Origin: Trogon surrucura
Lineage: Eukaryota > Chordata > Aves > Trogoniformes > Trogonidae
Length of the DNA: 64,000 nucleotides
NCBI GenBank assembly: GCA_020746105.1
Contig: CM036618.1
Location: forward strand, 14,491,001-14,555,000
Direction: 5' to 3'
The translations under genes and the position numbers were made by a program. Under the pieces are notes generated by a model that did not search any database, had not been told where the DNA came from, and saw nothing but the letters and a program-made list of their open reading frames with translations. Position 1 is the stretch's first letter, and the number at the start of each line of letters is the position of its first letter. Shown one piece after another: positions 21,401-27,300 of the stretch.

Positions 21401-24203
21401 TGACAGGAAGCGACTAGTGGATGCATTTTGATTGAACTGCACCCTGATAAGAGGGCTGCACCTCACATCATTATGGTAAAATATAAAAGAAACAGATTAA
21501 TTATATATTCCCTGTTTTCCTCTTTTCAAACGAGTTTTACTTCTAAAGCCATGTACAAAGCCATCATTTACAAGATTTCTATTCAAAACCAGAAAAAAAA
21601 TAAAGGTAACTAAATCTAACCAGCATTTGCAGATGACCACAGCCCATTAATGCTATGAGAAAAGAACTACATGTACTAAGATTGTCCATAGTGACAACAT
21701 TTCAAATGACTATTCAAAACAAGCTCCGAAGCCAGATATTTTAGTCAAACAAGCAACTAAAACAAGGAAGAATAGCTTCTGTAGAAGACTGACACAAAAG
21801 CATTAACTCTGAAGAACACAAATTCAGACCGCAGTCTGGAAAACATTTACTAAACTAGCATCAATTATGTGACAGTATTTCACCCAATAATCCCACATTA
21901 CACACTAAACAAACCAGAAGTATGGAGGCAGAAGCACAGAAGCTTTTATCAAAAAATTGACACTGAATTATAAGCAGTCATGCCTTGTTTGTCCAAGCTT
22001 AGATGTTATTGCTGCAGTCACAGTCTGTGTTCTTCAGTTCACGCTAAAAAGAAGCATGTGAGATGCAATGATAATTAAAGGAAAACACATATCTGCTTTT
22101 TTCTAATGTGGGAGCAGTGGTATTTTAAGCAGCATGTCATATATCATTGAAAGGCAAATTAGATTTTTCCCAGGCTCAAGTGTTCCTACTTACAGCCAGT
22201 CCATTTCCTCCACTGCTTGAGCTATCTCAGGCATAACACCCATTTCTGTAAGACAAGAAAAAAAGGAACAAGCAGTGTCATTTAGCTCAATATAGCCCAA
22301 ACGATTTCTAAGTGTCAACACCACTTACAACTATAGACAAAAATTAAAAAGCATTCTTTCCGGCAACAGCACATGCAGCCCTGCCTACAGAACTGATACA
22401 TAAGAAACGTTCTCCCTTCCCCATTTACCATTTTGACAGTTGTCCTCACAGCAGAGTAAGTCAGGCATGTACTAGGCAGAGGGGTATGTGCTGACACAGC
22501 AGCAAAGCAAACACACTGGAAACCAAGTATCATTTCAACGGCAAAGTACTTATCTCTGCACATTTAAGGAAACTGCTATGCAAACAATAGGGAAGACTTA
22601 GTTCATCACAAACATCCTGACCCTTTCTACAGTTGGGATGAAAACAGATCAAAAAAACCCAACCAAACAAAACACACCAAAATTTACTCAAATTTGAGAT
22701 GCTTAAGTTTCTTTTCAACAAATCTCACCCTACAAACTTACAGCACATATATAACTAGATGATGCTTTAATTTTCATACAGTTACCAATCACATGCACCT
22801 TTGTAAGTTCTTTTCCTTAGATACCCACTCTTGCAAACTCATATCAAGATCTGATGGTTGTACCTCAGACAAAAGTTAAATATGAAGGCACATAATTTTT
22901 ATGTTGATAAGCATAAAAAAAAAGAAACCTGCAGCTATTGAATAAAGGTAAGAGCAGACCTTAAGCAACCCAAACAACGCCATTATATCATCAAAATGAC
23001 AATTCAGCTGCTAGTTATCTTTTCATGTGCAAAGGGTTACTGTAAATCAATTAAGTATAAAGATGCACCTTTCTGAAGGGAGTTTTTACATGCCAGCCTT
23101 TCCGCTGTCATGTGCTGGGTTTCACATATACCACACATGTACACACAAAGAGCCAGGCTGACATATATGGATGCATACAGCCAAAATTTTTTTTCTATCT
23201 TCTATAACAAAAACGCTGCAGTAAGCATGTTTTATTCGTAACATGACTTCAAAAAAACTTTAGTATTTTCAAGCGCTAGGATGTACTCCTACAAAATTAG
23301 GCAATTCTCATAAAGTTTTTCACTATAATAAAAATAGTTATTGAGGCAAATTCTACATAAGTCTCCACATTACTTTTTTTCAATTTCTAATGTACATCCA
23401 GTTTAATTCAATATACAGAAGAATTTAATTAAAAACGATGGCACTATGATATTTTCCTACAACCAAACTAATCCTGCTGTCTAGCTTCTAAATTCATTTT
23501 CAGATCTATAGAAGAAGCGTCTGCATTTTCCTTCCTGATTAGATATGAAGAATTCAGTAAAAAGAAACTAATTAAAAACTTCACATATACTAAAACACCC
23601 TAATGTTGGCTCATGGTCATCCTGCTGTCCTCACAAGGGAGATGTTCCACTCCCTTAATCATCTCTGTGGCTCTGCACTGGACTCTCTCAAGCAGTTCCC
23701 TGTCCTTCTTGAGCTGAGGGGCCCAGAACTGTGCCCTCGTGGCCAAGAAGGCCAATGGCATCCTGGGGTGTGTTAGAAGGGGAGTAGCAGGTAGGTTGAG
23801 AGAGGTCCTCCTGCCCCTCTGCTCTGCCCTGGCGAGGCCACATCTGGGCCGGATGCACACACAGCACATCCGCAGTAAAACCTGCAAATCCGCTTTCATA
23901 ACCGCTCCTGAAGGCTTGCAAAAGGCCGAGGGACCGGCAGGAGCACCTACATCCCCACAGGCCTCCCCGCCTCACCGCCCGCTACGCGGGCCCTCCCGCA
24001 CTACAGCGGCCCGCAACGCGGGCAGGCCCCAGGAGCTGCGGGCGGGGCGGGCAAGGCCCGGCCGCCACAAGGACACCGGCCGCCACCCCCACAACGCGCT
24101 GACGAGTCCGGAGGCGAGAGGTTCTCCCGGTGCTTTGCCGGCGGCGACACAACCCACACCTCCCGGCACCTGCCCAGCCCCACGTACCCGAAAAGGCCGC
24201 CAT
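3328..24203 (-). CDS. DDX1: DDX1, ATP-dependent DEAD-box RNA helicase with SPRY insert (complete, 26 exons)
   Basis: DDX1 is an ATP-dependent RNA helicase of nucleus and cytoplasm. The family is known as part of the tRNA-ligase complex with RTCB, and for roles in RNA processing and clearing RNA at DNA breaks. Seen here: 26 exons with GT-AG introns and consistent phases, totalling 2223 nt (740 codons plus stop). Motifs in order are Q-motif Q29, motif [10 protein letters not shown] (45-53, K52), motif Ia PSRELAEQ (294-301), TPGR (346-349), DEAD (370-373), SAT (407-409), IIFCRTK (510-516), TDVAARGID (572-580) and HRIGRVGR (601-608). The SPRY domain (about residues 70-247) is inserted between motifs I and Ia, as is typical of DDX1. 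The start ATG has A at -3 and G at +4. No frameshift or premature stop is present. NBAS lies head to head 2.8 kb away. Confidence 0.97.
3770..3890 (-). CDS. DDX1: DDX1 exon 25
   Basis: Residues 658-697 plus one base: [12 protein letters not shown], then [19 protein letters not shown]. The acceptor is preceded by a nearly pure run of about 27 T residues on the transcribed strand, a very strong polypyrimidine tract. Confidence 0.96.
4624..4719 (-). CDS. DDX1: DDX1 exon 24
   Basis: Residues 626-657, 32 whole codons: [20 protein letters not shown], then a [11 protein letters not shown] end. A cysteine-containing C-terminal extension beyond helicase motif VI, characteristic of DDX1. Confidence 0.96.
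4943..4985 (-). CDS. DDX1: DDX1 exon 23 (43 nt)
   Basis: The second smallest internal exon. It completes Arg611 and encodes [14 protein letters not shown] (612-625), directly after motif VI. It has a TTTCAG acceptor and a GTAATT donor. Confidence 0.95.
5102..5174 (-). CDS. DDX1: DDX1 exon 22 (motif VI)
   Basis: Residues 587-611: [20 protein letters not shown] onwards. Holds helicase motif [10 protein letters not shown], whose arginines contact ATP and close the cleft. Confidence 0.96.
5540..5699 (+). mobile_element. CR1 LINE 3' fragment, sense to plus strand
   Basis: About 160 bp of CR1 3' end in DDX1 intron 21, antisense to DDX1. Diagnostic segments are AGTGTTCAAGGCCAGGCTGG, GGAACTAGATGATCTTTGAG and the terminal TTCTATGATTCTAT octamers. 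Severely 5'-truncated, as is usual for CR1. Confidence 0.9.
5785..5857 (-). CDS. DDX1: DDX1 exon 21 (motif V)
   Basis: Residues 563-586 plus one base: [20 protein letters not shown], then GVPY. Motif [10 protein letters not shown] is in the RecA2 domain and helps couple ATP hydrolysis to RNA binding. Confidence 0.96.
6433..6524 (-). CDS. DDX1: DDX1 exon 20
   Basis: Completes Gly532, then [20 protein letters not shown] and [10 protein letters not shown] (to 562). The LHGDRK element corresponds to the conserved motif IVa region of RecA2. Confidence 0.96.
7226..7372 (-). CDS. DDX1: DDX1 exon 19 (motif IV)
   Basis: Residues 483-531: [20 protein letters not shown], then [20 protein letters not shown] and EQYFIQQGG. 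Contains the start of RecA2 with motif IV (IIFCRTK). Confidence 0.96.
7808..7859 (-). CDS. DDX1: DDX1 exon 18 (52 nt linker)
   Basis: Residues 466-482: [18 protein letters not shown] short linker exon between the RecA1 and RecA2 domains. Confidence 0.95.
8910..9098 (-). CDS. DDX1: DDX1 exon 17 (motif III)
   Basis: The largest DDX1 exon, 63 whole codons (403-465). It begins [20 protein letters not shown] and holds motif III SAT. It ends [10 protein letters not shown] before a GTAAGT donor. Confidence 0.97.
9686..9775 (-). CDS. DDX1: DDX1 exon 16
   Basis: Residues 373-402: [20 protein letters not shown], then [10 protein letters not shown]. Its first residue is the final Asp of DEAD, so motif II is split by an intron between Ala372 and Asp373. 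Confidence 0.96.
10459..10557 (-). CDS. DDX1: DDX1 exon 15 (motifs Ib and II)
   Basis: Residues 340-372: [20 protein letters not shown], then [13 protein letters not shown]. Contains TPGR and the first three residues of the Mg-ATP-binding DEAD box. Confidence 0.97.
10695..10790 (-). mobile_element. Degenerate CR1 fragment
   Basis: Weak CR1 3'-end resemblance in DDX1 intron 14, in the same sense as DDX1. Visible pieces are TTAAGGTCATCTAGTC and CCCACAACCTCTCTGGGCAA. The two are closer together than in other copies, suggesting an internal deletion. An old copy; the boundaries are approximate. Confidence 0.5.
11644..11704 (-). CDS. DDX1: DDX1 exon 14
   Basis: Completes Arg319, then [20 protein letters not shown] (320-339). 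Includes the conserved GG element of the RecA1 domain. Confidence 0.96.
12720..12858 (-). CDS. DDX1: DDX1 exon 13 (motif Ia)
   Basis: Residues 273-318 and two bases of Arg319. Begins [20 protein letters not shown] and continues [20 protein letters not shown]. Motif Ia is PSRELAEQ. RecA1 resumes here after the SPRY insertion. Confidence 0.96.
13340..13454 (-). CDS. DDX1: DDX1 exon 12
   Basis: Residues 235-272 plus one base: [20 protein letters not shown], then [18 protein letters not shown]. Covers the end of the SPRY domain and the link back to RecA1. Confidence 0.95.
14199..14403 (-). mobile_element. CR1 LINE 3' fragment
   Basis: About 205 bp in DDX1 intron 11, same sense as DDX1. The 3' end (low coordinate) reads ATAGATTCACAGAATGGCTT, followed by the usual GATCATCTAGTT and TTCCCTGGGCAACCAGTTCC segments. 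Confidence 0.92.
14518..14594 (-). CDS. DDX1: DDX1 exon 11 (SPRY)
   Basis: Completes Gly209, then [20 protein letters not shown] and ACVLK (to 234). Part of the SPRY beta-sandwich, including the GLAFEIP strand. Confidence 0.96.
14704..14776 (-). CDS. DDX1: DDX1 exon 10 (SPRY)
   Basis: Residues 185-208 plus one base: [20 protein letters not shown], then FSKN. The GCYLDLD segment is the classic SPRY core strand. Confidence 0.96.
16014..16090 (-). CDS. DDX1: DDX1 exon 9 (SPRY)
   Basis: Completes Gly159, then [20 protein letters not shown] and DSYGE (to 184). Central SPRY segment with a glycine/phenylalanine-rich turn. Confidence 0.96.
16520..16603 (-). CDS. DDX1: DDX1 exon 8 (SPRY)
   Basis: Residues 131-158 plus one base: [20 protein letters not shown], then [12 protein letters not shown] and RVGWS are SPRY signatures. 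Confidence 0.97.
17243..17326 (-). CDS. DDX1: DDX1 exon 7 (SPRY)
   Basis: Residues 103-130 plus one base: [20 protein letters not shown], then RATRGVTK. Same length (84 nt) and same phase as exon 8. Confidence 0.96.
17463..17510 (-). CDS. DDX1: DDX1 exon 6 (48 nt)
   Basis: Completes Val87, then [15 protein letters not shown] (to 102) and one base. Start of the SPRY domain. Confidence 0.95.
18183..18367 (-). mobile_element. CR1 LINE 3' fragment
   Basis: About 185 bp in DDX1 intron 5. It starts at the 3' tail TCATAGAACCGTAGTCGTTA and runs through GATCATCAAAGTCCAACCAT to CCCTGGGCAGTCTGGTCCAA. A CR1 subfamily with the AACACCACCATGACCACTAA segment, shared with the copy at 44593. Confidence 0.93.
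19170..19266 (-). CDS. DDX1: DDX1 exon 5
   Basis: Residues 55-86 plus one base: [20 protein letters not shown], then [12 protein letters not shown]. Joins motif I to the lysine-rich entry of the SPRY domain. Confidence 0.96.
19520..19549 (-). CDS. DDX1: DDX1 exon 4 (30 nt microexon carrying motif I)
   Basis: Ten codons, [10 protein letters not shown] (45-54), which are the Walker A / motif I loop with catalytic Lys52. Flanked by CTATAG acceptor and GTAAGT donor. Its length is a multiple of three, so skipping it would keep frame but remove ATP binding. Confidence 0.96.
19848..19988 (-). mobile_element. CR1 LINE 3' fragment
   Basis: About 140 bp in DDX1 intron 3: CATAGAATGGTTTAGGTTGG, GATCATCTAATTCCAACTCC, CCCATCCAACCTGGCCTTCA. 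Same sense as DDX1. Truncated 100 bp short of the neighbouring LTR. Confidence 0.92.
20090..20810 (-). mobile_element. Probable solo LTR of an avian endogenous retrovirus
   Basis: In DDX1 intron 3. Read on the minus strand it resembles a widespread avian ERV LTR: an ATTCCATATATGTCATA segment near a TATA-like AGTATAAAGA, then TATTAAAACTGT, then a purine-rich GGGGAGGGAGAGGGCTTAGA end. The low-coordinate end starts TGTTGAGGGTTC, consistent with a TG terminus; the other end is approximate. No gag, pol or env sequence is next to it. Open frames inside look like chance. Confidence 0.65.
21142..21205 (-). CDS. DDX1: DDX1 exon 3 (Q motif)
   Basis: Completes Leu23, then [20 protein letters not shown] and Met44. 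Gln29 is the Q-motif glutamine that recognises adenine. TCTGTAG acceptor and GTATGT donor. Confidence 0.96.
22194..22245 (-). CDS. DDX1: DDX1 exon 2
   Basis: Completes Glu6, then [16 protein letters not shown] (7-22) and two bases of Leu23. N-terminal helix before the Q motif. Confidence 0.95.
23601..23855. mobile_element. Rearranged CR1 LINE with internal inversion
   Basis: In DDX1 intron 1. Bases 23608-23737 are CR1 in minus orientation; 23738-23855 are CR1 in plus orientation (TGCCCTCGTGGCCAAGAAGG and following). All pieces correspond to neighbouring parts of the longer copy at 40780-41034, but in a scrambled order. See the finding on this element. Neither CR1 3' end nor full 5' end is present. 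Confidence 0.85.
24188..24203 (-). CDS. DDX1: DDX1 exon 1, coding part (start codon)
   Basis: ATG at 24203-24201 followed by four codons and one base (MAAFS, then the first base of Glu6) before donor GTACGT. Context CCAAGATGG has A at -3 and G at +4. The short coding first exon matches the known DDX1 gene structure. Confidence 0.95.
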
Positions 24204-24208
24204 CTTGG
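24195..24208 (-). promoter_or_regulatory. DDX1: YY1-like motif over the DDX1 start codon
   Basis: Minus strand CCAAGATGGCGGCC agrees with the YY1 consensus AAGATGGCGGC. YY1 sites just downstream of the start site and overlapping the ATG are known in CpG-island genes. Binding is inferred from the motif only. Confidence 0.5.
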
Positions 24209-24554
24209 CACCACGACCGGCGGCAGCAGCCCCAGCGGCAGAGCGCAGGCGCCGGGCCCGTCCGCGGCTTTAAGGCGCCGGGTGGGAGGCAGAAGCCGCC
24301 GCGTGCGCGTTCCGGCCCCGGCCCCTGCGGGCGTCCTGCGAGCGGGAGGCGGCGGACTCAGGCGTGGCCCTGCGGGTAATACATCAAGGAATTGATTTGG
24401 TTCTGTTTGCCGATTCTTAGGGTACGCTCGGGTCTCCTGCTCACGGCTTTACCGCTTTTCTGAAAGGCCGATGTGTTGTTTTTTTTCTTTTTTTTTTTTC
24501 CCCCCTGCAAACTTGTTTTTCTCTACAACTACCTAAAAGGGGGTCGGAGAGAGG

Positions 24555-24846
24555 AGGGGGTCAGCCTTTCTCCCCAGTAGCAAGATAGGACTAGAGGAAA
24601 TGGCCTCAAGTTGTGTCAGCGGAGGTTTAGGCTGGATATCAGGAAGAGGTTCGTCACGGAAAGCATCACTGGGCATTGAAACAGGCTGCCCAGGGCAGTG
24701 GTGGATTCACCATCCCTGGAGGTATTTAAACAACTTGTTGACCTGGTGCTTAGGGACATGGTTGAGTGGTCACCTGGCAGTGCTGGGCTAGTGGTTGGAC
24801 GCGGTGATCTTAAAGGTCTCTTCTAACCAAAGAGATTCTCTGTTCC
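24555..24846 (+). mobile_element. CR1 LINE 3' fragment
   Basis: About 290 bp in the intergenic region, plus orientation. Segments include TAGGCTGGATATCAGGAAGA, GGCTGCCCAGGGCAGTGGTG, GATCTTAAAGGTCTCTTCTA and a degenerate tail GATTCTCTGTTCC. Matches the end of the CR1 reading frame plus 3' UTR. Confidence 0.9.
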
Positions 24847-26189
24847 TGTGAAATCAAAACTTGAGTCTGTGGCTGATGCCCGACTTGTAGCTGCAACTTT
24901 AGGCAGACGGTTGTGTCGTGAGAGCGTGTACTCTAGTCCACAGCCGGAGTAACAGGTAAACACAAAGTGTGTGTTTGCAGTAAGAACCTGCTTTACCTTT
25001 GCCTACAGCATCATCAGCCTTTCACTGCTGTGATTCACATTTGCGTAGTTCTCTGCAATAAGCACGTGTGGCAGAAAGCATTCAGGGTTTTCTATCAACA
25101 GAAGTACCTTTGTACACAGATAACGCACCAAACTGTTCTTTTTAGGTGTAAATTAATGGGAATACATTCTTCAGTTTTTGCAGAAGTTTCCTCAAATTCT
25201 CCACAGTCTTTTTCTAGGATAATTTCTAGTGAAGTTGAAGGCAAGAATCATTGGGGTGCCATCATAAAAATAAATGCAGCTTCTGAAGTTGCACCACAAA
25301 TCAATGGTGCATTTGTCTGCTAAGTGGAAGGCGCAGCATAAAGTATTACCTAATGTTTTCCATTGTGAAACATGACTTTAATCTTTTCTAAGGCAGTCCT
25401 CACATACAGGTACATCTGATTCAAAGGCCAAGTAACATCAGCGTCTCTGGCAATATAGTTCTCTTGACTGTTGAGCTGCAATTTGAACACTGTTTTTGTC
25501 CTGGAGGTTTACTTCAAGACCTTTTTAAAAATACTTACTGAATGCTACTGACTGTTAATGTACACTGTAGAAACTAGGTGTTATGCAGAGAAAAATAGAA
25601 CACTTATTTTATATCTTTACTACCAGCCTGTTAGCTTCTCATATATTAGTAATTCCTTTGGGAGTATCTTCCTTTGATGCGCTTCCTTTCTTTCACTATT
25701 TTTCTCTATATCTGTCAATCATTACTTTGCATGCTTTTCGATAAATGACAAATTAATAATTTTCAAAGACTTAGGTATGAATAATATACAGATTAAGCCG
25801 TGATTCTGAGAAAATGTGCTTGTAGGCAGACCCTGATATCAATACCTAGTGATGCTTGCTGGTGTGGAACCTAGTGTGTAATTTACTATAAATCTCCCAT
25901 GATTTTTTGAAACTGATGAACATGATGTTATACTATTTGTCATTGCTTTACAAGATATGTTGTCAAATACAGCTAAATAAATGTTATTAAGTAAAAAGAC
26001 AGCCAGGACGCAATTTTTCTTAGTAGTTGTTTCTTCCTGAAGTGTTTACTAAGTATCCAACACAGCTTTCATGTTGCCCTGAATCCCCAGTTTTGGAATT
26101 TAATTTTTAGTTTAACCTACTTCTGTGGGGTTCCCTGGGGCAGCAGGAAAGCTGTGGAACTAAGGGCTCATTTGTATATGTTCTCTGTA

Positions 26190-26634
26190 GGTGTATGTCA
26201 GATTGTGAGACCCCACCTGGAGTACTGTGTCCAGCTCTGGAGCCCCCAAGAGGAGAAGGACATGGGGACCTGTTGTTCAGCCTGGAGAAGAGAAGGCTCC
26301 GGGGAGACCTTACAGCGGCCTGCCTGTACCTGAAGGGGGCTACAGGAGAGCTGGGGAGGGACTATTCACAAGTACATGCAGGGATAGGATGAGGGGCAAT
26401 GGTTTTAAACTAGAGCAGGGTAGATTTAGATTAGGTATTAGGAAGAAATTCTTTTCAGTGAGGGTGGTGAAGCGCTGGAACAGGTTGCCCAGAGTTTTGG
26501 ATGCCTCATCCCTGGGGGTGTTCAGGGCCAGGTAGGATGGGGCTTGGAGCCTGGTCTGGTGGGAGGTGCAGTGAGGTTGGAACTAGATGATCTTTAAAGT
26601 GCCTTCCAACTCAAATCATCCTAGGATTCTATGA
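26190..26634 (+). mobile_element. CR1 LINE 3' fragment with internal deletion
   Basis: About 445 bp, ending only about 360 bp before the NBAS start codon. It begins at ACCTGGAGTACTGTGTCCAG, jumps at about 26270 (GGACCTGTTGTTCAGCCTGG) over roughly 100 nt present in other copies, and continues to the tail CCTAGGATTCTATG. Confidence 0.92.
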
Positions 26635-26689
26635 TTTTTATGTTATAGTCCGTAGCTGTCTCCTCGTTTCTTGCCTGAAAAGCGCACCC

Positions 26690-27300
26690 CACCCCTCACA
26701 GCTCAGAGGGAAGGCTGAGGTCTCTAAAGCTGCAGCTGCTGCCCTTCAAAAGGGCCGCTGAGGCGGTGAGAGCCCCTCGGCCTCGCTCCTTGCCCTCAGC
26801 TTCGGCTTCTCCCAGAGTAGATGCCCTTTGCGGGCTTCGGGCGCGGCGCGCTGAGGCGAGGAGAGCGGCGCGGCCGGCGGCAGCGCCGAAGGAGTTAAAG
26901 GCCGCCGGCTCCGCGGAGCTGCCGGGCGGGACTGGTTTGGCCTGCGCCGGGCACCGTCGTTGCGGCGGCGCTGAGTGGGCGGGGAGCGGGCCAGCATGGC
27001 CGCCGCCGGCGGAGAGCGCGGCGAAGCCTCGCCGAGAGAGGAGGGGATGGCCGGTGCCGGGGAGCAGGAGGACGACGGGGAGGAGAACATCCTGTACGAC
27101 CTGCTGGTGAACACCGAGTGGCCTCCGGAGGCGGAGGTGCAGGTGCGTGTGGCCGCGGCCCGGCCGGGCTGCGGGGGGGAAGCGGGTCGGACCGGCCACG
27201 TAGGCACGGGCGGGGCTGGGCCCCGCTGCTCCGGGGGCTGGGCGGCCCTGAGGGCCTGGGGCCGCGCTGTTACCTTCGGGGCGGCTCGCCGTGCTGCCAG
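26690..27300. promoter_or_regulatory. NBAS: CpG island / NBAS promoter and exon 1
   Basis: Dense CpG and GC content from about 26700 across exon 1 into intron 1. A GC box GGGCGGGG (26977-26984) lies just before the start codon. No TATA box is seen. The island supports transcription to the right. The start site itself is not visible. Confidence 0.75.
26996..27142 (+). CDS. NBAS: NBAS exon 1 (start codon)
   Basis: 49 codons, ending EEN, then [18 protein letters not shown]. The first 30 residues are Ala/Gly/Glu-rich, low complexity and poorly conserved. The conserved block starts at ILYDLL. Donor GTGCGT. Confidence 0.95.

Larger units (their letters stand above)
23930..24400. promoter_or_regulatory. 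DDX1: CpG island / DDX1 promoter region
   Basis: Very GC- and CpG-rich, spanning DDX1 exon 1 and its upstream side, in contrast to the AT-rich surroundings. No TATA box is seen. NRF1-like palindromic stretches GCGCAGGCGC (24243-24252) and GCGTGCGCG (24301-24309) lie upstream of the ATG, each imperfect. This fits a housekeeping CpG-island promoter firing towards lower coordinates. The exact transcription start is not determinable. Confidence 0.75.
24204..26995. other. Divergent DDX1-NBAS intergenic region
   Basis: Head-to-head spacer of 2.79 kb between the two start codons. It holds a CpG island at each end, a T-rich stretch at 24476-24501, CR1 fragments at 24555 and 26190, and about 1.3 kb of AT-rich sequence (24850-26180) in which I recognise nothing. 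The longest open frame there is 24967-25323 on the plus strand, 118 codons, without recognisable similarity. Confidence 0.8.

Noticed and set aside
23739-24395. 218-codon plus-strand open frame across the DDX1 CpG island
   Set aside because: Its first part is CR1 sequence and the rest is GC-rich DDX1 promoter and exon 1 read backwards. Composition is typical of chance frames in CpG islands.
26975-26995. Seven-codon N-terminal extension of NBAS starting at 26975
   Set aside because: The codon there is GTG, not ATG. The first ATG after the in-frame TGA is 26996 with a good start context.
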